Below the pieces are notes generated by a model. That model was not told the DNA's origin and searched no databases. It was given only the letters and a program-made list of their open reading frames with translations. From Penelope pileata (Eukaryota > Chordata > Aves > Galliformes > Cracidae): DNA of 64,000 bases. Position 1 is the first letter of the stretch. Each line of letters opens with the position of its first letter. A program made the translations under genes and the position numbers. The DNA is taken from the NCBI GenBank assembly GCA_013396635.1, contig WBMW01005873.1, positions 598,353 to 662,352 on the forward strand, given 5' to 3'. Below are positions 45,701 through 60,023 of the stretch, piece by piece.

Positions 45701-48229
45701 CTCCAAATATCTAACAAGTCTATTCTCCCTCTCTTTGCATGCAGCTATGGGCTCCTACTTGCAGGAGGCATGACAGCTCACCTGCCTGCAGGTCTGAGCA
45801 CTGAAAATCAGCTGTGCATGGTTCGTGCACTCAAAAACATAAAGCAAGACGTGGCTGCAACTTGCATTTTTAGCTACTACCCTCTAGAGAGCTGAGTATT
45901 TTTTTGTTGAGAAGTAGGGTGTTTCCAAAATAGCTGTCTGCTGACTGATGTTCATGATCCTCTTCTCTAGGCAGAGGCTGGAGTATTCCTTTGTTTCCCT
46001 AACACACTGCCCAGAGCACTATGACAGCGAGAAGCCAACAGCTTCCACCTCATCTTGCTCTAAAAACTTTGTGCTTATAGCTGCAGTCCCTCAGGCTACT
46101 CCATGACAGTCCTTTTTATCCTCCCATCTTCGACCATACAAGAGCAGCACATGCAATGCCACTGGGCAAGCATCACGCAAGCAGGGAAGAAGCCATGGCT
46201 CAACCCAGCAGCTCCATGCCCTGCCTCCCGTGGGCAAGTGCTCCCTGCAACACCTCTGCAGCTCACAGCCACGCAGTGAACAAGCTTGGAACACCTTGGA
46301 AGCATCTGATCAGTAAAAACACGCACAAAGACTTCTGAAATTTGCCTTTATTACAATACATATCCACTAAAGGAACAGTGTAGCATGTAGCAAGCATTCT
46401 GGGAGTCTATTTGTTTTGAAGCACAAGGTCATCACTGATTAAGACCTTTTCTTTTTGGTACTCTAAGCAAGCTCCCAGGGTCTCTTCAGGAACCTGAATT
46501 AAGAGTTTATTCTGCACCTCTCACAAAGACTCACGTATGCTGGCATCCAGATGGTTTAACGAGGGCAGCACAGACATGCAGCTAGCACACTACTGGTTCC
46601 CACAACGCTGAGCTGCAACGCCCAGCTCCCAGCAAGTTTGATGGGTTCACTCTCAGAGCCCCACTGCTGGGCTGTGGAAAGCTTTCTCCCAGGCACAGAA
46701 TCAGAGTTCTGAAAGCAAAGTGCACAGGAAATACCAGGGAGTTAATCTGTGCTAATTCCAGCCTCAGACAGACTCATTAAGGAGATAAAGATGACATTCA
46801 ACTGTAAGCAAAGCCCAGAGAGCTCAGCCAATTTTTATGGCACCTGCTTTGGCAAAAAAGCCTGTAAATAGCAAGGTGTTTGGAGAAACAGGCACGTTCT
46901 ATAGGCACTGTGTTGCTTCTTCTATTAGGGAAGTTAGGGAACAATGCTGCTCATACTACTTTTGAATGGATGCAGCTACATTTTTAAGCAAAAAATAAAA
47001 ATCCAAAAAAACAGAACAAAAACAGTCAGAACCCTCCCCAAGAAAAACAAGCTCAGATCTTCCCAATACCACGCAGATACATTTAGAAACTACACTATGA
47101 ACACACTGTTCACCTAAAATGGTGATTTAAAAGAGTCATGAAATAATTGCTACCCTAACAGTAGGATGTTCAATATCAATTCTCTAGCAACTGTCCTAGA
47201 GGAAGACCAAAACATCCTTGTAAGGAATGTTAACATTGGTAATGTGGAAGCCTTCTTTCATGGTGAACCCTTCAGCAACACTCAGCGGTTAACTGAGAAA
47301 TGGCACTCCCAAAACCCTGCAAGCTCCTTCAAGTCCCATGGCCAGCCCTCAGATTTTCTTCAGTTTAAGAACAGGTTGCCAAGCACAAGTCCTCTCTCTC
47401 CAACCATTACTGTGAGCAGGTTCACATCAGGCAGGGTTGCTCTATTTGCTACCAAGCAAGGTGGACACTAAATTTGGTGATCTCTGGAAGGAAAGTGCTT
47501 TGGAAACCCTACACCAGGACCACCCAGCTGGCCTGGCAGCAAATGCTTCCATCACTCCAAAGGCCAGATCCAGAGTGCTCCACTCTCTTCTCCCAAAAGC
47601 ACAGTTCAGAGGTGAGGGGCACGAGGACAACTGGTATACCCATATCAGGTAGGCTGCAAGCTACGCACTGCTTGCCATCACAGCTGTGGAGAATGGGGCC
47701 CTCCCATACCTCACCACCACACATTTACGGGCAGAGTGAAAGGCAAAGCTGCCTCCATGGTGCCAGGCACGTCTGCGTGCCCAGAGCAGGTGATGACAAC
47801 TGAGTTCAGCTGCTCCCTCTTCCCAGCTGGCCACGGCTGTCCTGCGCAGCACTGGGCAGGCTTCTCAGGTGTCCTTTCCCCAAGTGGCAGGAGACATAAA
47901 GGAGCACAAGACAGAGGGCTCTCCCACGTGCTAGCACAGCATTACATCTACAAAAACCTTAAGGAGGGTACAGGACACAGCAGCTCAGTGAAAGTACCTT
48001 GTCTTGCTCACCCTCCCCTCCCAAACCTTCACACCAACACCTCCCAACCAAGGCAAAACATGAAGTTTCCTTATTATCAGCCCGGCCACTTCTGTCCTTC
48101 ACGCAGTTTCCAGTTCTCGGATAACCAGATCTGACTCGAGCTCAGCAGCTTTTATTTTTGACAGCAGCCTCAGAGCTCAGTTTCCAGCCTTGGCCGAGAA
48201 GGCTCGCTGCTCAGCTCTGGGTGTCGACA

Positions 48230-48288
48230 GACACCAAATATATTACAGACAAGTGGATGTGGACACTGAATATATTACGAACAAGTGG
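48230..48288. repeat. Imperfect 27-bp tandem repeat with AT-rich core
   Basis: Two 27-nt units at 48230-48256 and 48262-48288 share 23 of 27 positions; the four differences are all transitions. Both contain aatatattac and acaagtgg. The period is 32 nt. Confidence 0.8.
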
Positions 48289-49689
48289 GCCTGAGCTGTC
48301 ACTCCCAAAGGGAAAGGCACCCTGAGGAAATCTTTTCACTGTAAATCAGTTGCGTGTGGGGGTCAGGGTTCAGCTTCAGACTGCTTTTACTCCTGCTGTG
48401 CACCACTCACCAGCATTCAGCTGCTCATCGTATGCAACCCCAATGCAAGGGGCCTCCCCTGTTCCAGATGTTTGATTACAGCAAGGTCCTGACCCTGGGG
48501 TTTTGCCCTTCAGAACCACTGCACCACTGATGCACAACCACACTGGAAGGAATGACTCTGGACCACGCATCTGGCTTAGCAAAGGGCAGAAGGACTGCAA
48601 AGTACCTGGGACTGAGAATCCTCAAGTCTCCTGTAGACAGAAGATGCAGCACACTTGACAGACATCAAGCAACAGCATAGAACACTGCCAGCACTGCTTA
48701 TCAAAGTGTAGCTTTGCAAATTGAACAGGAAGAGGGAGGGAAGCAGAACGAGAGAGCAAGAAGAATAGTAAAAGGAAACCCTTTCCACCAAATCTTTTCC
48801 CACCCATCACAGGTTGTCAGTTGTTTCTGATGGAGGAACTGAGAAGTGAGCCAGGATGGGTGGACTGCTGACATGCAGAGCAGTCCTGAAGAGGCTGATG
48901 CATCCAGGACCCCCAGCCCTGATGGAACATTTGCACCTTCTGGTGTCGGCTCCTCTTTCTTGGAAAAAGGAGTTTTCCTTCCCTATGATGGATGGCTGAA
49001 AAGGAACAAGAGGAGGAATGTTTTATTCCCCACTCCTATCTCCAAGGGGAAGTTCACTGAGAAGCTTTTGGAAGAGTAATATGGATGCATGGAAGGACAC
49101 TAAGCCTCAGCAGCCAGCTAAGATCACATGCTATGTGCAGATGCCTTAGGGACATACACCCACAAAACGTGGCATTGGCTGCTCACAGCTGGGGCTACGG
49201 CCACCCGCCAGCTCCAAGCACAGCTTGCCCAAAAAAAGAAACCACTGAACAGCTCTATCGTTATAAATATTTACCACAGATTTAACAAGAGCAAAACAAG
49301 TGTCCAAGCAGATAACCACCCCTCGATGCTTGGATACCTTGAACAAGAATGCACAGCAAGCAGACCACAAGACCCATGCAAGCTGAATGCCTCCCTCCAT
49401 CATATCCCAGCCACGGTTTGAAATTCCCACTCCATTTTTATTCGCAGAGGTCCTCTCCTGCTTTTCTGTGTCATTAAGCACATCCATGCAGACAAATACA
49501 GAAATCACCATCTAAACTTAGACTGGAGAAGTCAGCTCTGCCGTAAATGTCACCAGACTTCAGCCAGGGCTGGGAGGAGAGCAAGTTTGTGTCGCTGTCA
49601 GTCAAAAGCCAGGCAGAGATAGATTGCTGTATCGAGCACCATTGCCAGCTGTCTCCTCCACAGCAAGTGCAGAGCCTATTCTCAGAGCC

Positions 49690-49990
49690 TGCTGAGCCCT
49701 CGCTGGGGCCATGAATAACCAGGGGGCTGTCAGCAGCCCGCAGCGCTCCCAGGCCCCGCTCCCCACACCTCCACTTCGTGCTACGCTCAGACAGAAACAA
49801 AACTGGAAGGGACCTGCGCTGCTGGTGGAAAACAACAACATCTTGCACATGAATCAATGCACCTGCCTCCGGCCTGCAGAGAGCTACGTGGAGCAAACGG
49901 AGCCGAGGCTGAACGCAGCGCTCTGGCTGCTCGCGCTCACACGTCCCACGGAGCTGACATTTGATTTCGCCTCCTCCCCGCAAACCGCAT
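49690..49990. promoter_or_regulatory. CpG-island-like segment in intron 1
   Basis: By hand I count about 20 CpG in roughly 290 nt of GC-rich sequence, close to the number expected without CpG depletion, while the flanks are strongly depleted. Such patches in long first introns are often alternative promoters or enhancers. I see no TATA box, clear first exon or matching splice donor, so the function is inferred. Confidence 0.4.
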
Positions 49991-50878
49991 CCTATTACAG
50001 AGTGGGAGAGGAGCTGCCTTGCACCTGCAGCCTTTCATCTCTCAGAAGGACTCAGAGAACACGACACGACTCTTTAGGAAACAGATTCTCAGTGATTTGG
50101 GAGCAAGCTCCACTGCTTTTGGCTGAATGACTCCGTGTGTGCAATGGTGCTCGCAGACAAACCCCAGCCCCCTGCACTCTGCCTGCACCACAGCCATGAA
50201 GGGCCCAGGGATGCCGCCCACCTCCTGTCTCCTCCGGCACTGATCTCCCTGCTCACCGCCCTCACACATCTCCACCACACACGGTGTCCTCAAGTACCAC
50301 TGCGTGTTACAGCCACCACAGCTGCGAGCGATCCCATCTCCTGCAGAAGCTGACCACGCACTTCTCACCCTTCCTACACAGACAACTTGGCCCTTCACAT
50401 GTTCTCAGAAGGAGTTCAAGGGGCTTTTTGGAAATTGGGCAGGATTAGAGCCTGGACTTCTTTGTTCCCTCCTGCAGCACTTAGCTTATCAGTCCCTGTT
50501 AAACCTCTTGAGCTGCTATGAAGCAGAGCCATACACTTATCACAGACAGATAATGAACAAGAGGGGAGAAATTAAAAAGTTACAAGCAAGCTAAGTTGCC
50601 TTGCCAGAAATTATCAACTCCAGTCACATTCTTGTGAACGAGTTGAGATCTCCACTTGTAAAACACAACTGCTTTTCCAAGCCACCACATTACCCGACAA
50701 GCTGAAGCCTGCTGGTACTGACATAGCTTGCTGCCTCTCATTAATAAAAAATTGGGACTGGCTTTGCTACAACACAGGGAAAATCCCCCAAACATTTTCA
50801 AGATGACAAACATGGATATTTGCAGGGTGGCTCCATTTATTCCTCTGGATGTGACAGCCCCTTATTTACAGGAAGCCT

Positions 50879-51024
50879 GAATCATAGAATGGCCTGGGTT
50901 GGAAGGGAACCCATGGATCATCAGGTTCCAACCCCCTTGCCACAGGCAGGGCCACCAACCTCCAGATCTGGTACTAGATCAGGCTGCCCAGGATCCCATC
51001 CAACCTGGCCCTGAACACATCCAG
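50879..51024 (-). mobile_element. CR1 non-LTR retrotransposon, 5'-truncated 3' end
   Basis: About 146 nt that read on the plus strand as the reverse complement of a CR1 tail: aatcatagaatggcctgggt, ttggaagggaaccca, gttccaaccccc, ctagatcaggctgccca, and catccaacctggccctgaac. It is closer to consensus than the 29.6-kb copy, so probably younger. It lies in the same orientation as BIN1. Confidence 0.95.
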
Positions 51025-54000
51025 AAAATAGAAATAAAGGGATTCCAGTCTGAACCTGAGCCTGTGCCTACACCAGGCAGCTCCTGTGCATACCACGCTT
51101 GCAGCACCAGAGGTAGTTCAGAGAAAGGGGAATGCCTGTGTGGCAACACACACTTTTTAGCAGGGATTTTGTTCAATATGGAAATTCACCCACTTATAAC
51201 GCTACAACGCATTAAGCCCTCATGCTGGAGCAATCACAAGCTCAATCAATAACTGCAGCCCATAAACACAAGTGAGAACAGCCCAGAGTCAGAAAGGAAC
51301 TCGCCTTACAGGAGAGAAGTGGCATGCCTTGTAGCTGCAGCCCCGACACCCACTGTCCTCCCAGCAGAGGCTCAGGCCAACGTTGGTTCACCACAGACAG
51401 AAGGAGAAAGCATTGCTTTCTCTGCTGCAGTGCTTTCTGTAGGAAGACCTGATGTTGTCCAGGCTTTCAGCCCCATTGTCACAATAATGAAAATGCTTTC
51501 AGATCAACCCAGCTAACACCACAGTAGAGACCACCTGACTTGCCTGGTGAGTCACTTGGTGCTAATCTTGTTATACATGCTAACAATAAAGTGAAATGTC
51601 TGCCCAGAGCCTAGAGGCCTTGCTGACCTTCTGTGGTTAAAGCATGCCTGTTTCCACAGCCAGCAACACCCATGGGACAAAGGCCAGAAGTGCCTCAATC
51701 CCCTCTTGCCCCAGAGCTTGTTTGCCATGGGTCAAGCCAAGAGCAAGCCCAGGTAAAGCTCAGGCTCCTGGTCTGGACACTCCAACCTCCCCACTGCTCT
51801 CCAACAGATGTCATGGCCACTCACTGCAGCCCACCCGTTTGTTTCACCACCATCCCTACAGCTGTGGGGAGCTGCTTACTCTACTATTTAATGTGGGCTG
51901 AGAAAGCACCAGAATAACACCGGCATCTCTGGTGGCAAATTTGGTCTTTGGGGCCAAGGTCTCAGTATTTCACAAACTTCTTCTAAGTTCATTAGCGCAG
52001 CACCTGAAAGGCCAGAAATCCACTCGATTAGCTCCAGTGTAGCTTTGGGAGGCATACACCGTCACCAGCACAAAGCTTGTGTGAAATCCAAGCAGTAAGA
52101 AAGGAACCATCCAGCTTTTGTGCTGCTATTGATCAGCACAGAAGCTGCATCTAGGTATTTTGTAAAAACCAACAGCACAGGTTACCTGTTGTAACACCTG
52201 CCTCCTTGAAACATTAACTTGTTAATGCCAACTTTGGGCCACACTCAGTATGCTACACAGTTTTTTGAAGAGCTTCTGATTCAGCACTGGGGTGAAACAT
52301 GCCTGAAACTTTATTGTAAAGGCAACATTTTAAGCACATATTATTCCAGATTATGTGCAAGCCAGTTTGCCCTTTCTTGTCCCACAACTTAAATGTAACA
52401 GGGGCTTTTCTGACCTGCCCAGCTCCTCACAGTAGAGTTGCTCTGTTGTTAACATGAGATCTCTTGTTGCTTTGACATAATCCGCCTTATCCCAGTGGTT
52501 TTGCATTCAGTTCCTGTTCTTGCTGCTGCTGAAGTCAGGAAAGAGGCAGAACCAGCAACAGAAGGGAACTAAGATTCCAGTGACTGGAGTGATTCAAGGT
52601 TTTGCTTGGCTGCTCAGAAAACTGAACTCGCAGAGAACGAACCCCACAGGACAGAGCCCAGATCTATGCGAGCTCCACCCAGGGTTTAGGCCATCACCAT
52701 GAACCCAACACACCAGATGCTGACCAACACATACCCGAGACAAGAGGATTCCAGATGAAGGAGACTTAAAAACCAAAGAGTCTGAACTCACTCTGCAAGA
52801 GCCATGCTAGGTTTTGGGGTGAGGCTTCAGCCTTTTTCAGTTTCCAACCCCAGAAACATTTTCCTGTGAGGGCACAGGCTCCCCACGTTCCCTGCATACA
52901 CACATCTGCTGTGCAAACAAATGCAAGCTCAGCCAAGTCACATTTCACAGATCCCTTAACAAAACTAACCATCAAACAGCAGGATCTGCTAACTGCAGCC
53001 TCCCCATTCCTGGGTTTCTCTACTGCCAGGCCAGCACATTAACAGGAGGGCTGAGCTAAGCTGATGGATAGGGATAATCCTCTCAAACACAATTTGTGTT
53101 ATCTTGCATTCTTCACACGCCCAGGAAAGCAGGATTCCCCTTCCATTGGCTTTGCATGGGTAATAAAAGGAAGAAGGGAGGAAAACACCTGAACACTGAA
53201 CTAATACTAAGATTACCTGACACATTACAAGAGAGGAACCCAGGGAAAGGTGCTCCCAGCCTCCCCAGCACTACTCCAACATCTGGGAGATTTTTAGAGC
53301 TCCACGTGCTTTAACACTCACCTAGCACCAACACCATGCAAGAAACAGAACTGATTTGGAAATCACATTCCCCAGGGAAGCCAGCAAAAAAACAAGGAAG
53401 GGAACAGGATAGAGAACACAGACTTTTACAAAAATCATTGAAGTGGTTTTTGTTTTGTGTTAGATAAGCAGAAGCATCAATGCACTCCACATGGCACTGC
53501 CGGACCTGCTCTCCGGAAGGCACACAGCTCCACAAGGTTTATGCCTGGGCCAAGGGGCCCAGAGCAGAGCTGTCCCCCATGCACCGTTCTGAGGGCAGCG
53601 AGTGCCTCCACATCCTGCTCCCCCCTGACCCCAGAGGGACTCAGCACCCATCAGAGCATCGCTGTCTCCAGCCCTGCAGTGGCTTTGTCCTGGGGAGCTG
53701 GCTCCTACCTCAAACCATTCTGCCAACCGCAGGATGCCAAGTCTGACGCTTCCATTGCTCTCTTTTCTTTTTTAGCTGAACCAGGAGGATGAATTTAGGA
53801 GAAAGGAGAGGAGACATATCTTAGGGGGGAAAAAAAAAGGAAGTGAAGCTACAGTACAAAGAAAAGCTGCCTGTCCTTCCCATCCTCCTGCGCGCACTGC
53901 AAAGCCACCAAGCACTGGGCACCCAGCCTGATGTCACTTGCTGAGTCCCAAAGTGCAGAAAACACAGGGAGCCAGCCAGGCAGTGAGGCCAGAAGATTAC

Positions 54001-57000
54001 AGGCTGAAGTTACAGATCTGTCAATGAATGTTGGAGGATACTGCGTGATTTTCAGCATGTGGTCTGCAGACTTCAAGGCTCGTGAACAAGAGCCATGGAA
54101 AGCAAGCTGTATGCAACACTTACCAAGAGGGCCAAGCCTCTGGAAAAGAGAATTAAGATCTCATGATTCATGAGAATTTTGAAACCCTGCTCTATCCCAC
54201 GTCTCATACGTGCCCCTGAGAGATTTTCATGAGGCAAATTCTCCTTCATTTTAAGGGAGACTCCTTCAGCCCCACCAACACATTCGAAGATCACCCAATA
54301 GGGAGGATGGAAAACCAACCAACAACCCTTCACAACACCTAAAATCAACTCAGTCCTTCAGGACTGACCCAGTACCTGAAGCGTCTGACAGAAGAACAAG
54401 CACCTCACTAGATGAATGCAAGATAACCTCCTCTAATTACAAATAAAGACTGAAACTTGGTGAGAGAAGCAAAGGAAACAGAGCAGTAAGAAGTTTTACT
54501 TCCAAAAACCTTAGAGATCTCTGTTTTCTTACAGTTCCCTGGCAGAAGTCAGGGGGGAATGAGTAACCTCCCTTTCTCGACCCCCAAACACTGAGCTATT
54601 TATTGAAGGCCAGCTGTCCCAACACAGCAATCCCAGGCACTGCTTCCAGCGATGCCCTGCACCCAGGTGCTCACCCCATGTGCTGTGGCAGGGAGCAGGC
54701 AGGGATGTGTCCCCTGCTCAGCACATGGCACCAGCAGGACACAGGACACATGCTAGCGCAATGCAGATGTCTTTCCAGCACAGTCACAGCAGCCTCCTGG
54801 GCAGCTCTTACACACTAATTTTGGCTTGGCGTGATTCTAATAAAAATGAATCATGACAGCAACCAGCAAGTGTTCCATGGCTGCTGTTATCCACACCAAC
54901 AGCTCAGAAAAAGAAATGCACACTGCTCCATGCCTTCATTCCTGTGAGACAAGTGCCATCACCACCACACCTCTGTTATCACCTGCAAGGAAGCAGTGCA
55001 GGCACTGAGGCTCCTGGCAGTAGCTGCTGCAGCCCCTGCCTGGCTCCCCAGCCACACTGGATGATGCTGCAGGTATCTGCTCAGCATGGAAGACGGTCTT
55101 TTGCAGACAGAACACAAGGTTTCGATATCTTGTTGGCAGGAGTCCTGCTCCTCCCTTTCCCACCAGCCGCTGACCACCACCCCCCGCTGCACCCTGCCCT
55201 GCCACAGCTCTCACTTCCCCCTCCCCAAACAGCCCTGTGACCGCAGCCCCGCGAGGAGAGGAACCAGAGGGCTCCCACCAGGCAGAACAGAAAGCTGAGC
55301 AGGGAGAATGCTCTGTACCAGAGGGTGATCCCCAGCTCGTGCCCCTGCTCCCAAGCTGCTCCTCACTCTTTGCCCCAGCGACCACTGCACGCTGGTATCA
55401 GTGCTGTGCAGCCTGCGGAGCTTCAGAAGTACTGAACACCAGGACTACTTCAACAGAGACGGGTTTTAAGAAACAGAGACTTAGCTGCATAAAGCACCTT
55501 TAACAACGAAGATAGAAGAGAACGAGGAATGAAGTTGGTTAGCCCCTGCCCACTCACTGCTTGCTATCTGCACCTGGAGACACAGGGTCACGTTCACCCA
55601 CTATTTAGCCTCCTCCTGCACAAGCCTCCAACACCACTGCGCTCAGTCTTCTTCCTTTTTCCTCTCCCAGAACACCTGCTGCTGGGGCAGCAGCCCCGAG
55701 CCGAGGGACACGCATCCCAGGAGGCAGCACCATCCCTGCGTGACAGCCCGGGACCAGGCAAGTGTTGAGCAGCACGTCTGCGTGCGAGGCTGCAGCTCCC
55801 AACACAAGCAGCCTTTGTTCGTGGGGGCCTCCCAGCACAGCCACACCAGTGTCAACAGGGACCCATTCCAGCAGCGCTCGGAAACAGGATTTGGGCAGGA
55901 AAGAACAGGCTGGGCTACTCCCAGTTTCTGGGCACCATCAAGGGATGCAGGCTCTGAAGAAGGGCATCATCCTAGGAACCTTCAGGCACTGGGTAGGAAA
56001 CGTAGAAGCCATCTTCTGCAGAGGGTTTGTACACAAAGCATTGCAAGCTCTTGCCACCTAACCACTCCTAGGGGAGAGTGGTTGCAACCACTGTAAGGCA
56101 CACCAGGACTATCCTCAGAAGCACATCCTCCAGCAGAGATGGGTAGAGCAGCTCCTCCAGCCCCATTTCCTGGACCTGGGTTAGAAGAAACCAATTATTT
56201 CTGATTTCCCAGTCTGGCTCACAGCAGGTGGAAGTGATTTTCTCAGCAGCAATGCCTAGCTACACCCTCTAGCAAAGCGTTGGGCCATGGCTTCCAGCAA
56301 GTCACACTGACTGTGAGTGGAACTTGGGCTCAATGGCCTGGGCAGTCTGAACAGAACCCATCCTGCGTCTGTGCACGAAGTCCCTGAAAAACATCAACAT
56401 TTAGACTTGCCAAATGTTTATTTCAATAAAACTAAAAAAAAAAAATCACTCCCTTTTCTAAAGAGGAAGAAACATAGCCAAATCTTTTTCTATTTAAAGA
56501 CAAGTTGATGAATTTTGGGCTTGGTATTAAAAAAAACACACAAATGCAAAGGAGATGGAAATAAATCAGTCAGCCACATTTTCAGGCAAACTCACTCAAC
56601 CATAATGTGTTTTAGCAGCTAGTTTATTTACTGAAAACTTTCATCTTTGTGCCTAGCTTCCACCTAGCTGCTCCAGTTTAAAGAAAAAACAGCAACACAG
56701 GGAACTTCAGGACAAACAACACCTGGTTGAATCGTCTACCAGAAAGCATAAAATACTGCCACTAAGAAGGCACTTAGGAGAAGACAACTCCGAATCCAGA
56801 GGCTTCACAGACATTTAGGAACTCATCACTTGAAGGGTCACATCAGCTGAGACACCTGGGTATCCACGGTCCCCACTTCCATGCAACCACTCCAGTGCAC
56901 AAAGTATTGCCACAATCTCTAATTAAAGTTCTGGATGAGAGAAGAGCCATCACAGCTCTCATGTTATTTCCTCACTAACAACCAGAGCCCCATTATCAGC

Positions 57001-59404
57001 TGCAGGCTGGGATCGCAGAGGCAGCCTCATTTGGATTCTGGCCTGGTTGCAGAGCTGCTGCAGGCAAAGCTTAAAAATGGCAGGAAAAGGAAAAAAAAAA
57101 AAAAACAGCAAGGACTTAACCACTAAATAAAACATGACAATGGAACAACATGGATGTTGAAAAACAAGCATTAGCATGGAAGAGGCAGGGCTGCCTGCAT
57201 TTCGGATGATCTAGAATGAGAGGAAAGAATACCCAAAGAGAGAGTTGTTGTAAGTGATAGCTCCAGTTTTCCTAAGAGCAGGGAAGCACACTGAAAGCAG
57301 TGCTTTTTCCTACGACAAAAGGGAGCTGGGAGCACAGCAATATGAACAGGTTCCATGGGCATCCCCTGGATCTCACTGGGGACAGCTCCCCTCCTCACTG
57401 GCTGCTCGGGGAGGGCATCCAGGCTTTAAGCACTCGGCTTCCTACCAAGCCCTGCAGTGGCTGGAGGTTGCAGAGCGGTAGAAGGAAGAAGTGACTGAAA
57501 GGAGGAACTTTAATGGGGTGCAGCTGATGCTAGCAAGAGCCCAGCTGCTTTGTCAAGCAGATGAAGGGAGAGAAATACAGATTCAGAGCTGACCACCAGC
57601 ATCTCCTAAAGGACAGGTGTCCAGCTGCAGCTGATTTTCCACATACACATGCCCCCATCAGTTTAGGACAAGTCGAAAGATGTCTTCCTCCAAAACAAGC
57701 ACAATGTATCACACAAAAGCACTGGCACCCCAGTGCATTGCTAGCACAACACACTTTTTCCCTTATCCTAGACTCCAGAGAAGGAACATAAACAAGCCAA
57801 AGGTTCTTGCTGAAGGCAGGCAGTCTGTCTCTGACAATCTTCACCACCACAAACAACGCAGGCATACTGAATTCCTGCTATAGAGAGCAGGGCAGCCTCA
57901 CCTGCATCTTAACAGTGCTGCACAGAGGGGAGCATGCAATGCACAACAGCGTGCTGCACCAGCCAGCATCCACACATCCAGAGATTTTTCCACTCCAACA
58001 CAGAATCACTTCCTCTTTACCATCTGCAGATATCAGAATGAGACCCTGAGAACCAATAACTTGCCCATGGCAATACAACAGTGGTAAGGGGCAAATCCGA
58101 ATTACATATAGGTCAATACATTAACCATTATTACAGCAGGAATGGAGAAACTGTCACAGTACCCTCAAAGCTTCACTAGAAAGCATCCTCTGCCACAGAG
58201 GCTGTTTGGGTTTGTACAGATCACAATGCCTTTCTGTATCATTACCTTTCCTCTCTATCACAACAAGGGTTGTATTTTCACATACTCCCTGAGGAGGCAT
58301 GATAAAAATCAAGTGTACGATTTTACAGCTCCTAAACACTGTTCCTTAGCATTGCTGAGACCATTGTGTTATCAGTACACACTTGCAAGATAAGATTTCT
58401 GACACACAGTCAAGCCCAACTACTGCTGGAGGAAACAAAGATGGTGATTGTGTTCTGGCTCTCTTTCAGCCTTCCAGGTTCCAAGAACCGGGTGACAGCA
58501 GAATGAAAAACACAGCTTACTTTGCTGCACTCGAGCCAGCTTTGCAAAGGCTGAATCTCAGCCACACAGGGTCTTTTCCTTCCAAGAAAGGACACCAACT
58601 ACACAGCAAAAGCCAGTCTAAAGGGCTCAAAAGCATTCCCACATGGTAATTCTCAAAGTGAGCCTCACTGCTTGAGGAGACAGGACTGAAGCATACAGGA
58701 TGAGTACATATTAGTCCCAAAATATGCTAACACAGGTAAATACACAACAGTTTCTCCAAGCCCCTGATTCTTTTTGCCATTCCTGCACAGCTAGCAGCAG
58801 CCAGTGCCCAAGCTGAACAAGCTGCATCAGCCCAGCATGCCTCACTGAGGACCCAAAGGACAGGGGAGCTGACTCATCCCACATCACCTCCTGCTCTTCC
58901 CCCGTAAGATTCTCCCAGAGCACTACAGATGAATTCAGCAGAGGATATCCTGACTTGCACTTTTTCTTTTTTAAAGAAATGGCAACATCAATCCGAGCCA
59001 TCCCTGACTGACAGCTAGGAGAAACACCAGAGAGACTGACAGCAACAAACAGAAAGCAGATCAAGGGAATTTAGTCAAGCAGCAGTAGAGCCAGACAGTG
59101 AAAGCAACAGAAAGCATTACACATGAATTTCCAGCCTGTCACCATGAAAATAGATTCCATTTTCATACATCTTCCTCAAGTTTCCAGCCCCTTGTTAACA
59201 TTTGTGCTTATCCTGGCTGGAGTTTGAGTAACACATTAAAAATCTATCAAGGTTGGTACATGTGCATAGGCTCAGCAGAAGAGCTAACGTTATCCTTGGA
59301 GGCAATATCCTATGATTAAAAGTATCATCAGAAGGTCACTGTACTGTCAGAAAATTAAGGAAGGCGGTGGCAGGAGGAAGAAACGAAGGAAGAACTTGTC
59401 TCAT

Positions 59405-59418
59405 CACACACACACACT
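59405..59418 (+). repeat. Short (CA)n tract
   Basis: About 14 nt of alternating CA in intron 1. Confidence 0.85.
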
Positions 59419-60023
59419 GTTTGATTCTTCTCATCCATGGACTTTTTACAGGCTCAGGTACAGCACAAGAGCTCACACTTCTTCCAGACCCCAGAGGTTT
59501 GCCCTTCCTGAATCTTCCACAGATGCCTCACCACAGAAAAGACCTCATCTCAGAAGGGGAGAGAAACAGAAAGGGCTGAGAAATCGGTGTTCCCAGCCCA
59601 GCTCGGATAAGCAACCCTACAATAACAAAGCAAAGGAACTGAACAATATGCTCTTCCTGGACAGGGTTCATCTCACCTCAGCACTTGTTTTTTTTGGTTT
59701 TTTAAATGAACATTAGACAAGGCTTTGATTTTGGAGCGTATGAGGGAGCTGAGGTTTACATGTCAGAGTGCCAGAGCCTGCAACAGCTCAAGGGAGAACA
59801 GAGAAGGAAGCTGTGGAGGCAGCAGATATGGAACATAATAAATTCACCTCCAAAAGCCAGTACTTGTTTCTTCTGATAAGGAGGAAAAATGCTTCACTTT
59901 CTGTTCTCCACTCCACGAAACAAGGAATTAATAAATTCCTTGATGAGGACCTTCACTTCCTCAGCACCACGAAACTGAAAACGCGATAATCACAAAGTTC
60001 TCTCCGGCCCCTTTGACCTGTTC

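Noticed and set aside
49474..49983. 169-codon minus-strand frame over the CpG-dense patch
   Set aside because: Long frames occur on both strands here because the sequence is GC-rich. No domain is recognised, so I kept only the CpG observation.
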